From Alistipes sp. Marseille-P5061 (GTDB lineage Bacteria > Bacteroidota > Bacteroidia > Bacteroidales > Rikenellaceae), in contig NZ_LT985748.1 in the NCBI RefSeq assembly GCF_900290115.1, positions 315,120 through 379,119 of the forward strand: a DNA stretch of 64,000 bases, given 5' to 3'. The notes under the pieces are model-generated. The model did no database searches and was not told the origin of the DNA. It saw only the letters and a list, made by a program, of their open reading frames with translations. A program made the position numbers and the translations under genes. Below, in pieces: positions 52,171 through 61,062 of the stretch; within the stretch, counting starts at the first letter, position 1, and each line of letters starts with the position of its first letter.

Positions 52171-53526
52171 ATGAAAAAAACATTCCAACTTTTGATTGCA
52201 ACCTTGCTGCTCGCAACCTCTGCGACGGCGCAACGCTACCGCGGCAACGCCCGCAGCGAGAAGTACGCACCGACGGTCTATCTGGTCTCGGCACGCGAGG
52301 TGGACACCGTCTACGAATGCTGCGGCGCGGCGCAGAGGCTCGCGGCCATGAACCAGGCGGCCGTCGACAACGCCATCAACGACTACATGGAGACCCACCG
52401 CACCGGATTCCAGCAGGCCGAGAAGCCGCAGTTCGTCTTCACGACGCGCAACAACAGCTTCTCCTTCTCGCTCGGCGGCTCGATTGCCCTACGCGGCAGC
52501 TATGACTTCAAGGGTGTGGTCAACAACACCGACTTCGTGCCCTACGACATCCCCGTTCCGGGCAACTACGACACCCGCCAGAAAATCTCGATGGACGCCT
52601 CCACGTCGCGCCTCTTCATGAAGGCCATCGCCCATTCGGGAGCCCTCGGACGCGTGGTCATCTTCATCGACGCCGACTTCCGCGGCGGCGCGCCGGGCAG
52701 CTACACGCCCCGGCTGCGTTCGGCCTACGTTTCGGCGCTGGGCTTCACGCTGGGCCACGACGTGACGACCTTCTGCGACCTGCAGGCCGCCCCGACGACC
52801 ATCGACTTCCAGGGTCCCAACGCCTACAACTTCAACTTCGCCACGGTGGCCCGCTACGAGGTTGACTTCGCCCGCGACCACATGCGCTTCGGCGTGGCGT
52901 GCGAGCTTCCGAACGTGAGCGGCACCTACAACGACTACTTCGCCCCGATTCCGCAGCGCATGCCCGACTTCCCGATGTACCTGCAGTACGCCTGGGGCGC
53001 CGACCGCAGCAGCCACATCCGTGCCACGGGCGTCATCCGCAACCTCTACATGCACAACCTGCGCACGGGCAACAACACCTCGCGTCTGGGCTGGGGCGCC
53101 CAGCTGAGCGGTACCATCCGCATGGGCCGTCCGTTCCGCCTCTTCTTCAACGGCGTCTACGGCGAGGGCATCACCCCCTACATACAGGACCTGACCGGCT
53201 CGGGCCTCGACTTTGCACCCGACCCCGAGAACCCCGCCAAGATGCAGACAATGCCCATGTGGGGCTGGCAGGCCGCGCTGCAGATTAACCTCTCGAAGCG
53301 TCTCTTCGTCACGGGCGGCTACTCGACCGTCCACGTCGAGAAGGAGAACGGCTACATCTCGGCCAACGAGTACAGCCAGGGGCAGTACATCTTCGGCAAC
53401 ATCTTCTACGCACTGACGCCGCGCTGCCGCATCGCTGCCGAATACCTCCGCGGTTCGCGCGAGAACATGGACGGCATCGAAGGAACGGCCAACCGGATGA
53501 ACCTGCTGGTACAGTACAACTTCTAA
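52171..53526 (+). CDS. DcaP-like porin family outer membrane protein (paralog A)
   Basis: 451-residue exported barrel. Signal peptide (cut near SATAQR), a polar N-terminal stretch that includes a short helix region (ALNQAAVDNAINDYMETH-like), then a barrel starting near 95 with typical alternating strands and a C-terminal YNF end, as in outer-membrane porins. Motifs such as KISMDASTSRLFMKAIA and DADFRGGAPGSYTPRLR resemble the DcaP-like trimeric porins. A paralog with the same barrel follows 436 bases downstream. The signal peptide is of the SPI type. Confidence 0.75.
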   Translation: MKKTFQLLIATLLLATSATAQRYRGNARSEKYAPTVYLVSAREVDTVYECCGAAQRLAAMNQAAVDNAINDYMETHRTGFQQAEKPQFVFTTRNNSFSFSLGGSIALRGSYDFKGVVNNTDFVPYDIPVPGNYDTRQKISMDASTSRLFMKAIAHSGALGRVVIFIDADFRGGAPGSYTPRLRSAYVSALGFTLGHDVTTFCDLQAAPTTIDFQGPNAYNFNFATVARYEVDFARDHMRFGVACELPNVSGTYNDYFAPIPQRMPDFPMYLQYAWGADRSSHIRATGVIRNLYMHNLRTGNNTSRLGWGAQLSGTIRMGRPFRLFFNGVYGEGITPYIQDLTGSGLDFAPDPENPAKMQTMPMWGWQAALQINLSKRLFVTGGYSTVHVEKENGYISANEYSQGQYIFGNIFYALTPRCRIAAEYLRGSRENMDGIEGTANRMNLLVQYNF

Positions 53527-53550
53527 GGTTCCGTCCGACTGCGGAACCGT

Positions 53551-53586
53551 GCGGCGGAGACTCCTGCGGGAGTTCTCCGCCGCTTT
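53551..53586 (+). terminator. Terminator after porin paralog A
   Basis: GCGGCGGAGACTCC pairs with GGAGTTCTCCGCCGC with a small mismatch and is followed by TTTGCTTG, so transcription of paralog A probably ends before the DUF4491 gene. Confidence 0.6.
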
Positions 53587-53588
53587 GC

Positions 53589-53619
53589 TTGTTCGGTTCG
53601 GGGTTTTATCGTATCTTTG
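53589..53619 (+). promoter_or_regulatory. Promoter of the DUF4491 / paralog B genes
   Basis: TTG at 53589-53591 and TATCTTTG at 53612-53619, 20 bases apart: a full Bacteroidetes promoter directly after the paralog A terminator. Confidence 0.75.
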
Positions 53620-53656
53620 ACACAGCGCGCCCCATACGGTGCGTCCGTTTCAGCCT

Positions 53657-53965
53657 ATGGAATTTCTTTCGCACTACAACCTCACGGGGCTCGTCATCGG
53701 CATCGCGACCTTCCTCATCATCGGACTCTTCCATCCGCTGGTCATCAAGGGCGAATACCACTTCGGCACGCGCTGCTGGTGGGTCTTCCTCGTGATGGGC
53801 CTCGCCGCCATTGCCGCCTCCATCGCCATCCGCCACATCCTCTGGTCGACGCTGCTGGCCGTCTGGGGCGCCTCCTCGCTCTGGAGCATCGGCGAGCTGT
53901 TCGAGCAGCGCAAGCGGGTTGCCCGCGGCTGGTTTCCCGAAAACCCGAAACGCCGACGCTCATGA
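53657..53965 (+). CDS. DUF4491 membrane protein
   Basis: 102 residues, three membrane helices. Sequence fits the DUF4491 family: GLVIGIATFLIIGLFHPLVIKGEYHFGTRCWWVF (from about 10) and SLWSIGELFEQRKRVARGWFPENPKR (from about 75). Function unknown. A GTG lies 18 bases upstream in frame, but the ATG at 53657 is preferred. The stop codon overlaps the start of paralog B (ATGA), so the two are translationally coupled. Confidence 0.88.
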   Translation: MEFLSHYNLTGLVIGIATFLIIGLFHPLVIKGEYHFGTRCWWVFLVMGLAAIAASIAIRHILWSTLLAVWGASSLWSIGELFEQRKRVARGWFPENPKRRRS

Positions 53966-55308
53966 GACTCCGCATGTGGACCTCGGCACTCTGCTGTGCA
54001 GCGGTGCTGACCGGCTACGGAGCTCCTCCGTCGCCGGAGCGGCCCTCCATGGGTGAAATGCCGCATGCGGAGGAGACTTCCGCCGTACGGGATATGCCGC
54101 CCGGCCGAACGGATACAACACAGCTACACTGGACAGCTCCGCCGGCCGAGGAGCCCCTTGCCGACTATACGGAGACGCAGCATGCCGGATTCCAGCAGGC
54201 CGAAAAGGCCCTCGTGAGCTATACGTCGCCCAACCAACGCTTCACCTTTTCGTTCGGCGGTTCGCTCATCGTGCGCGGCAGCTACGACTTCAAGGGCGTG
54301 GTCAACAGTATCGACTTCATTCCCTATGAAATCCCCGTTCCGGGCAACTACGCCTCCCGCCAGAAAATCTCGATGGATGCCTCCACGTCGCACATCATCA
54401 TGAAGGCCGTGGCACGCTCCCCGAAGCTGGGCCCCGTGACGATTACCATCGACGCCGACTTCCGCGGCGGCGCGCCGGGCAGCTACACGCCCCGCATCCG
54501 CACGGCCCACGTCTCGGCACTGGGCTTCACGCTGGGACGCGACGTGACGACCTTCTGCGACCTGCAGGCCGCCCCGACGACCATCGACTTCCAGTGCCCC
54601 AACGCCTACAGTTTCGACTTCGCGACGGTGCTCCGCTACGAGGTCGACTTCGCCCGCAACCACATGCGCTTCGGCCTGGCGTGCGAACTTCCGCGGGTGA
54701 GCGGCACCTACAACGACAGCTTCGCCCCGATTCCGCAGCGCATGCCCGACTTCCCGTTCTACCTGCTCTATGCCTGGGGTCCAGACCGCAGCAGCCACAT
54801 CCGCGCCACGGGCATCGTCCGCAACCTCTACCTGCACAACCTGCGCACGGGCAACAACACCTCGCTGCCGGGGTGGGGCGCCCAGCTGAGCGGCACCATC
54901 CGCATGGGACGCCCCCTGCGCCTCTTCTTCAACGGTGTCTACGGCCGCGGCATCACCCCCTACATCCTCGACCTGATTGGTTCGGGGCTCGACTTCGCAC
55001 CCGACCCCGCAAATCCCGACCGCATGCGGACCATTCCCACGTGGGGCGGACAGGCAGCCCTGCAGGCCGACCTCTCGAAGCGCCTCTCCGTCACGGGCGG
55101 CTACTCGACCGTCCGCGTCGAGCATGAGAACGGCCCCCTCCCGGCCGACCGATACCGGCAGGGGCAGTACATCTTCTGCAACATCTTCTGCACGCTGACG
55201 CCGCTCTGCCGCGTTGCCGCCGAATACCTCCACGGCACGCGCCGGAACATGGACGGAGCCGCAGGGGCGGCCAACCGGGTAAGCCTGCAGGTCCAATACA
55301 ACTTCTGA
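53962..55308 (+). CDS. DcaP-like porin family protein (paralog B) with odd signal peptide
   Basis: 448 residues; the barrel from about residue 80 is closely similar to paralog A upstream (same KISMDASTS, DADFRGGAPGSYTPR, IPQRMPDFP and TGGYSTVRVE blocks). The N-terminus differs: MRLRMWTSALCCAAVLTGYGA resembles a lipoprotein signal, but the expected lipobox Cys is Tyr (LTGY). The same region of the CapA gene downstream has LAGC. So the protein may be a porin that lost lipidation. It starts inside the DUF4491 stop, suggesting an operon with it. Confidence 0.75.
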   Translation: MRLRMWTSALCCAAVLTGYGAPPSPERPSMGEMPHAEETSAVRDMPPGRTDTTQLHWTAPPAEEPLADYTETQHAGFQQAEKALVSYTSPNQRFTFSFGGSLIVRGSYDFKGVVNSIDFIPYEIPVPGNYASRQKISMDASTSHIIMKAVARSPKLGPVTITIDADFRGGAPGSYTPRIRTAHVSALGFTLGRDVTTFCDLQAAPTTIDFQCPNAYSFDFATVLRYEVDFARNHMRFGLACELPRVSGTYNDSFAPIPQRMPDFPFYLLYAWGPDRSSHIRATGIVRNLYLHNLRTGNNTSLPGWGAQLSGTIRMGRPLRLFFNGVYGRGITPYILDLIGSGLDFAPDPANPDRMRTIPTWGGQAALQADLSKRLSVTGGYSTVRVEHENGPLPADRYRQGQYIFCNIFCTLTPLCRVAAEYLHGTRRNMDGAAGAANRVSLQVQYNF

Positions 55309-55449
55309 CCCTCATCCATGAAACACCCGCTGCACATTTTCCCGGCCGCAAGGCCGCGCCTCGCTGCACGGCAACAGGCCGGAACACGCCACATTGTCAC
55401 GCCGCACCCGGCTCGGCACAACAGCACCCGGACTGCGACCGACATCCGG

Positions 55450-56550
55450 ATGCAACCCCGCGTGCGGCACCTTTCGGGGCTTCGCCGCTGGGTGGCCGCA
55501 CTCTGCTGCACGGCAGTGCTGGCCGGATGCGCGACACCGACTCAAAACGGCGCGGCGGCCGACGCGGCAACGGCACCGTCCGAGGCCCGTCCCGTCCGCG
55601 TGCGTCTGCTCTTTGCCGGTGACGTGATGGCCCACACACCGCAGCTCACCGCCGCCCGCACGGCCGACGGACAATACGACTTCCGTCCCGTCTTCTCCTA
55701 CCTCAAGCCCCGCTTCGCCGAGGCCGACGCCGTGATTGTCAACCTCGAGACGACGCTCTCTCCCGAGCCCCCCTTCTCGGGCTATCCCTGCTTCCGCACG
55801 CCGGCCTCGATGGCCGATGCGCTGCGCGACGCGGGGGTCGACATGGCCGTGCTGGCCAACAACCACTGCTGCGACGCCGGTGAAAGGGGCATCCGCCGCA
55901 CGGCCCGCGAGCTGGAGCGCTGCGGCATCCGCCATACGGGGGTCTTCGCCGACAGCATCGACTTTGTGGCGCGCAACCCGCTCCTCTTCGAGCGGCGCGG
56001 CATCCGCTTCGCCCTGCTCAACTACACCTATTCGACCAACGGGAATCCCGTTCCCAAAGGGGTTATCGTCAACCGCATCGACTCGGCCCTCATGGTGCGC
56101 GACCTCGAACGCGTGCGCCGCGACTCGGTCGACTGCACGATTGTCTGCATCCACTGGGGCGTGGAGTACGAACGGCGCGAGAACGGCTCGCAGCGCCACC
56201 TGGCCGACCTGCTGCGCCGCCACGGCGCCGACATCATCATCGGGAGCCACCCCCACGTGGTGCAGCCCTTCCGGGCCGATTCGCTCCACGCCGTCTTCTA
56301 CTCGCTGGGCAACTTCGTCTCGAACCAGCGCTGGCGCTACTCCGACGGCGGGCTGATGGCCGAGGTGACGGCAACGCGCCGCCCCTCGGGCCGCATGAGC
56401 TACACGGCAAGGCCCGTTCCCGTCTGGGTGCTGCACCCCGGCTACCGGATTGTGCCGCCCGAGGTGGGCGACACGCTCCCGATGGCACCCGCCGTCCGGG
56501 CGCAATACGAGCGGTTCATGGAGGACACGCGCCGCACGCTCGGCGAGTAA
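55450..56550 (+). CDS. CapA-like metallophosphatase lipoprotein
   Basis: 366-residue lipoprotein of the CapA/PgsA (poly-gamma-glutamate capsule) family. Lipobox VLAGC gives Cys26 after a short signal (MQPRVRHLSGLRRWVAALCC...). The metallophosphatase-like motifs are FAGDVMAH (about 56-63), NLETTLS (about 98-104), NNHCCD (about 138-143), HWGVEY (about 236-241), GSHPHVVQP (about 266-274) and YSLGNFVSNQ (about 286-295). It probably acts on envelope glycans or poly-glutamate. The frame is open from 55318, but the lipobox supports the ATG at 55450. Confidence 0.88.
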   Translation: MQPRVRHLSGLRRWVAALCCTAVLAGCATPTQNGAAADAATAPSEARPVRVRLLFAGDVMAHTPQLTAARTADGQYDFRPVFSYLKPRFAEADAVIVNLETTLSPEPPFSGYPCFRTPASMADALRDAGVDMAVLANNHCCDAGERGIRRTARELERCGIRHTGVFADSIDFVARNPLLFERRGIRFALLNYTYSTNGNPVPKGVIVNRIDSALMVRDLERVRRDSVDCTIVCIHWGVEYERRENGSQRHLADLLRRHGADIIIGSHPHVVQPFRADSLHAVFYSLGNFVSNQRWRYSDGGLMAEVTATRRPSGRMSYTARPVPVWVLHPGYRIVPPEVGDTLPMAPAVRAQYERFMEDTRRTLGE

Positions 56551-56571
56551 CCGCCCCACGGACAACAAACG

Positions 56572-56612
56572 ACGGGCGGGAAAGGTTCACAAACCTTTCC
56601 CGCCCGTTCTTT
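56572..56612. terminator. Long terminator hairpin between convergent genes
   Basis: A perfect 16-bp stem (ACGGGCGGGAAAGGTT at 56572-56587, AACCTTTCCCGCCCGT at 56592-56607) with a 4-base loop, followed by TCTTTT. It separates capA and the large barrel gene. Confidence 0.88.
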
Positions 56613-56632
56613 TCAGGTGCGCGCCCCGGCCG

Positions 56633-59578
56633 TCAATGGAATCCCGGCGGGGGAGGGGGCATCATGCCCGGACCGCGGCGGCGCGGCTGCTCGACACCTT
56701 CGTAATCCTGGATGTTGCGCGAGCCCTTCTTGCCGAAGCGACGCAGGTTGTAGGTGAACTGCACCATGAAGTAGCGCCCGATGACGCTGTTGGTGGCGTT
56801 CTGCGTCCAGCCCGAGCCCACCGTACGGACGAAGGCCTTGTTCTGGTTGAAGATGTCGTTCACACCGACGCTTATCTCGCCGCGCTGGTTGCGGAAGACC
56901 TTCTTGCCGATGTAGGCGTTGCAGAGCAGGAACGAGTCGTTGTAGTCGTTCGTGAAACCGAGGTACTGCGTATAGGAGACCGCTGCCGTGAAGGTGAAGC
57001 CGAGCGGCAGGACAAACTTCATGTTGCCAATGGCCGAGTGGTTGAAGTAGCGGTTCTTCGAGCCCCCCTCAACCAGCGAGTTGGTCGCCTCGGAATAGGT
57101 TCCGTTCCAACCGAGCGTGAAGTCGACGTTCTCCGAAATGTTGCTGCCCAGCACGGCGTTGAAGTCGTAGCCTATAGTGCTCGTATCGTTGCGCGAACCG
57201 CCCGTAATCGAGCCGTCGTTCTGCACCACGCCGCCCAGCATGCTCGGCGTGAGCGTATAGGTCAGACCCGCCATCACGTTGAAGTTGCTCTTCAGGAAAC
57301 CGATGGGGAAGCCGTAGCTCAGGTGGGTGCGCAGGTTCCAGTAGCCGTCCATGTTGACCGGACGCGAGTAGTAGTTGGGCGTATAGCTCTGGCCGTTGAG
57401 GGTGATGGTACCCGGCGAGGCGACCATGTGCGTGGCGTTGTAGTCCTGCGTGGCGTTCATCATGAACATCCACATGAAGGTGCGCCCCTTCGTCACGTTC
57501 GAATTGACGTAGTGAAGCCGGATGCGGTGGTTGTACGACGGATTGAGGTCGGGGTTACCGTTGGTGATGTTCTGCGCATCCGTCACGTCGGGCACGTTCT
57601 GCAGCGAGGTAATCTGGGGGTTGTCCGTATAGGAGGAGATGAACATGCGCAGCGAGTTCTCGCGGTTGAAGTTGAACTGACCCATCAGGAAGTAGGTCAC
57701 GTTGTCGTACCCGTGGCTGATTTTGTCGCTCTGCCCGTGAATCACCTGTCCGTCGAGCATCGAACGCTGGTAGTAGACGTTGGCCACCAGCGTGTTGCGC
57801 TCCTTGGCCAGACGGAAGCCCGGGCCGACGGCATGGGTCTGGTAACCGCTCTCGTAGGAGTTTGAAAGGTCGCTATCAAACTCGAGGTCATCCAGCGTAT
57901 AGCCCGCATAGGAGCGTTTGTCGCGTTCCTGAAAGTCGTACTTGAAGCGGTACTGGAGGCTCAGCTGCGAAATCTTGGAGATGGGCTCCGTATAGGTGAA
58001 GTTCGCACGCAGGCGGTAGCTGCTCGAAGGGGCTTCGTCGCGCAGATAGCGCAGACGCATGTAGTCGTCGGGATTCCACTCCCCGGTTTCGGGGTCCACC
58101 TCGGGACGGATGTCGCTGGTGGGCAGCACGTTCGAATAGGAGTCCGCATCGTCCGTACGGCTCGAATAGTTGGCGCTGCCGTCGAGCGTAATCGTACGGC
58201 CCGCCTTGCCCAGTTTGGCCCGGTAGACGGCCGACAGGCGGGCATTGTAGCCCTGACGCGTCGCATCCTCGAGGTTGTTCGTATAGCTGTATCCGCTGCC
58301 GCCGTCGGCCGGAGCTCCGTACTGCCAGCCGCGCGTCCAGCTGTAGGGGTCATTGGCCTGATAGCTGAAGCCCGGACGAATCATCAGGTTCTGGTTCTCC
58401 GAGATTTTCCACTCGATGCGGGCGTTGAAGCGGTGGTTGTTGCCCAGCGTGTTGGAGTAGCCGCGCGTCGCGAGGGTATCGAGCGGCATGGGAGCCTCGT
58501 ACCACTTGTCGGTCGTCGCATGGTTGATGGTGCGGGTATTGTTGAAGAAGTAGCTGCCCTGGAACGAGACCTGGTCGCGCTTGCCCCACGTGTCGGAGTA
58601 GTTCACGCCGATGGCATTAACCCGCGCGACACCCGGTTGAGGGCGCACCATGTACTGGCCCACGCCCCGACGGGGACCGCCGCCGCCCGTCGAACCCGAG
58701 ACGCCGAGGATATCCTCGAACGAGAAGTTCTGCTGGTTGACGTTGTTGAACAGGCCGATGACGGAGACACGGCTGTCGCCGCTGAAGATGTTGGCGTTGC
58801 CGCCGATGATGTACTTGTGCGAGGTGCCGGTCTGGGCGTCGGGTTCATATCCATAGCCGCCGTAGAACTTGCCGAACTGGCCCTGACGCATGTTCTCGTG
58901 CGTCACGATGTTGATGGCCTTGTAGCCCTCGCCGTCGTCCATGCCCGAGAATTCGGCCGCATCGCTCAGCTTGTCGAAGACCTCGATGCTCTTCACGGCC
59001 TCGGCCGGCAGCGACTTGATGGCCGTCGTGACATCCTCGCCGAAAAACTCCTTGCCGTCGACGAAGATTTTCTGCACCTCCTCGCCCTGGGCCTCGACCG
59101 CGCCGTCGGAAATCGTGATACCGGGCATCTTCTTGAGCAGACCCTCGACGTCGGCATCGGTCGCGACCTTGAAGGCGCTGGCGTTGTAGCTCAGCGTATC
59201 GCCCCGTTGCGAGGTCCGGAGCGCCTTCGCCTCCTTGACCACCGTGGCAATCTGCACACCGGCCTTCAGCGCGATTTCGCCCAGACTCTGGCGCGCCGAC
59301 GAGACGGTGAACGTACGCGTTTCGTTATTATAACCCAGGAAGGAGACTTCGACACTGTACTCCCCGTAGGAGAGCCCCGAAATGGTCACCGCACCCTTGT
59401 AGCCCGATGTAAAAAAGCTCTTCGTATCGGGAGACTTCGTCGGAGAGACCTGCAGCACGGCGCCCGGGATGGTTTCGCCCGTCTCGGCATCGACAATCGT
59501 CGCCGTGACGCTTCCCTTCTGGGCAAAGGCCGCTACCGCAAGGAGGCTCGACAGTAAGGTCAGTATGATTCTTTTCAT
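56633..59578 (-). CDS. Large TonB-dependent-receptor-like outer membrane barrel
   Basis: 981 residues. Signal peptide (cut near AFAQK), a carboxypeptidase-regulatory-like domain (about 22-100, VTATIVDAETGETIPGAVLQVS), a plug region with DVEGLLKKMPGITISDG and KIFVDGKEFFGEDVTTAIKSLPAEAVKSIEVFD (about 142-205), and a long barrel to the Phe-rich C-terminus. The C-terminal end is Pro-rich (PPPPPGFH), not the classical aromatic end. This pattern is that of the outer-membrane barrel_3 group of TonB-type receptors. The ligand is unknown. Monocistronic, divergent from nothing; the Spy-like gene is upstream on the same strand. Confidence 0.85.
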   Translation of the reverse strand: MKRIILTLLSSLLAVAAFAQKGSVTATIVDAETGETIPGAVLQVSPTKSPDTKSFFTSGYKGAVTISGLSYGEYSVEVSFLGYNNETRTFTVSSARQSLGEIALKAGVQIATVVKEAKALRTSQRGDTLSYNASAFKVATDADVEGLLKKMPGITISDGAVEAQGEEVQKIFVDGKEFFGEDVTTAIKSLPAEAVKSIEVFDKLSDAAEFSGMDDGEGYKAINIVTHENMRQGQFGKFYGGYGYEPDAQTGTSHKYIIGGNANIFSGDSRVSVIGLFNNVNQQNFSFEDILGVSGSTGGGGPRRGVGQYMVRPQPGVARVNAIGVNYSDTWGKRDQVSFQGSYFFNNTRTINHATTDKWYEAPMPLDTLATRGYSNTLGNNHRFNARIEWKISENQNLMIRPGFSYQANDPYSWTRGWQYGAPADGGSGYSYTNNLEDATRQGYNARLSAVYRAKLGKAGRTITLDGSANYSSRTDDADSYSNVLPTSDIRPEVDPETGEWNPDDYMRLRYLRDEAPSSSYRLRANFTYTEPISKISQLSLQYRFKYDFQERDKRSYAGYTLDDLEFDSDLSNSYESGYQTHAVGPGFRLAKERNTLVANVYYQRSMLDGQVIHGQSDKISHGYDNVTYFLMGQFNFNRENSLRMFISSYTDNPQITSLQNVPDVTDAQNITNGNPDLNPSYNHRIRLHYVNSNVTKGRTFMWMFMMNATQDYNATHMVASPGTITLNGQSYTPNYYSRPVNMDGYWNLRTHLSYGFPIGFLKSNFNVMAGLTYTLTPSMLGGVVQNDGSITGGSRNDTSTIGYDFNAVLGSNISENVDFTLGWNGTYSEATNSLVEGGSKNRYFNHSAIGNMKFVLPLGFTFTAAVSYTQYLGFTNDYNDSFLLCNAYIGKKVFRNQRGEISVGVNDIFNQNKAFVRTVGSGWTQNATNSVIGRYFMVQFTYNLRRFGKKGSRNIQDYEGVEQPRRRGPGMMPPPPPGFH

Positions 59579-59685
59579 GTTTGTGTGTAGAGGTTCGAGT
59601 ATTTCTATTTTGCGTCGTTTGCACGTATCGCATGCGAAATTAACGCTTTTATTTCGGATTTCCCATCCCGCGGGGGTGAAACGAC

Positions 59686-59722
59686 AAAAAAGAGGTGTCA
59701 GCCGACTGCCGACACCTCTTTT
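59686..59722 (-). terminator. Terminator of the Spy-like gene
   Basis: AAAAGAGGTGTC (59688-59699) pairs with GACACCTCTTTT (59711-59722) around an 11-base loop. On the minus strand it is followed by TTTTTTG, about 45 bases after the Spy-like stop. Confidence 0.8.
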
Positions 59723-59768
59723 CGTACGACGCAGAAGGCGTCATCGACGAGGATTTTCCTCCGAAGAG

Positions 59769-60167
59769 CTACTTTTTGTCGCCATGATGCTTCCCGGCAT
59801 GCTTCGCACCGCGGTCGTGCTTGGCCGAACGCATCATCTTGGCCTGGTCCTCCTTCCACTGCTTGTACTGCTTCTCGGTGAGGATGCCCTTCATCTTCTC
59901 GTCGGCGGCCTTGCGCTCGGCCACCATCTGACGGCGGTGCTCCTGCATGCTCTGCACCTGCTGCAGGCTCAGGTAGTAGACCTGCTGCTTCTGGGCATCG
60001 GTCAGCTCGTAGCGCTGGGCCATGCGGTCACTCATGCGCTGAGCCATCTGCTCGGGAGTGGGGCGCTGCTTGGCCTTGGTGCGGGGAGCTTCGGTCTGCT
60101 GCGCGAATGCGCTCGTGCCGGCCAGCATGCAAACTGCTGCGAGGGCTGCAAATAATCTCTTTTTCAT
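59769..60167 (-). CDS. Small periplasmic Spy/CpxP-like (LTXXQ) protein
   Basis: 132-residue exported protein. Signal peptide (cut near SAFAQQ) followed by a helical charged body with two LTxxQ motifs: LTDAQKQQVYYLSLQQ (about 55-70) and LTEKQYKQWKED (about 96-107), then a basic tail (HDRGAKHAGKHHGDKK). This is the Spy/CpxP pattern of periplasmic chaperones and stress sensors (Bacteroidetes: DUF4890-type). The His-rich tail may bind metal. Start at 60167 is chosen on the signal peptide; upstream in-frame codons have none. Confidence 0.82.
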   Translation of the reverse strand: MKKRLFAALAAVCMLAGTSAFAQQTEAPRTKAKQRPTPEQMAQRMSDRMAQRYELTDAQKQQVYYLSLQQVQSMQEHRRQMVAERKAADEKMKGILTEKQYKQWKEDQAKMMRSAKHDRGAKHAGKHHGDKK

Positions 60168-60300
60168 GGTTCCTTTGTTTTTTGGGGCCGCCGTGCGGCC
60201 GGTTACTGTTTCCGTGTTCGTCACAGTGCAAAGGTAGGGCCAGAGTGAAAGATTGAGGGCAGGGCAGCTGGTCAAACGCCTTTTTGCGCCGGCAAAACGA

Positions 60301-61062
60301 CTACCCGGCGGGGTGAGCCGACGTGAGCCACGCCTTGAATTCAGGCACGCGGGCCTTCGAGATGATGATTCGCTCGGGGGTCTCCACCTGCAGGTTGAGC
60401 GCCAGCCGGCTGCCGAACCAGACGACGATGTCCTTCACGGCGCGGCGTGCCACGATGAACTGGCGGTTGGCCCGGAAGAAGTTGTCACCGGGCAGCTGCG
60501 CCTGCAGCGCCTCGAGCGTCCTGTCGAGCGTGTAGACCTCGCCGCCGAACGTATGGGCCGTGACCCGCTCGTTGGAGGTGTAGCAGAAGGCTATCTCCTC
60601 GCGACGCAACGGGATGATGCGGTCGCGGACATGAACCAGGAAGACATCCTCGCGCCGCTGGTCAGCCATCCGCTGCACACGCGAGCCGTAGGCGCGGCGC
60701 TCGTCGCCCGTCAGCCGGCGCAGCTTGTCGAGCGCCCGGCGGACGTCCCGCTCGTTGAGCGGCTTGAGCAGGTAGTCGATGCTGTTGACCTTGAAGGCCT
60801 CGAGCGCATAGCGGTCGTAGGCCGTAGTGAAGACCACCGGAGCGGTCACTTCGACCGCCTCGAAAATCCGGAACGAGTCGCCGTCGGCCAGGTGGATGTC
60901 CATGAAGAGCAGGTCGGGCGACGGATGCGTGCGCAGCCACTCGACGCTCTCGCTCACGCTCTCCAGCACACCCAGCACCTCGGCGTCGGGCTCGATGTCG
61001 GCAAGAATCGCCTCCAGATTGCGTGCCGCGGCGGTTTCGTCTTCGATGATGAGTGTTTTCAT
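60301..61062 (-). CDS. LytTR-type response regulator
   Basis: 253 residues: receiver domain (about 1-125; phospho-acceptor Asp55 in LLFMDIHLADGDS, Thr79/Thr80, Lys100 in YLLKPL) and a LytTR DNA-binding domain (about 140-245; VHVRDRIIPLRREEIAFCYTSNERV, then FFRANRQFIV). LytTR regulators control envelope or virulence-type genes. The start overlaps the sensor kinase stop by 4 bases, forming a coupled two-component pair. The targets are unknown; the Spy-like gene lies just downstream on the same strand, 133 bases after the regulator's stop. Confidence 0.95.
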   Translation of the reverse strand: MKTLIIEDETAAARNLEAILADIEPDAEVLGVLESVSESVEWLRTHPSPDLLFMDIHLADGDSFRIFEAVEVTAPVVFTTAYDRYALEAFKVNSIDYLLKPLNERDVRRALDKLRRLTGDERRAYGSRVQRMADQRREDVFLVHVRDRIIPLRREEIAFCYTSNERVTAHTFGGEVYTLDRTLEALQAQLPGDNFFRANRQFIVARRAVKDIVVWFGSRLALNLQVETPERIIISKARVPEFKAWLTSAHPAG

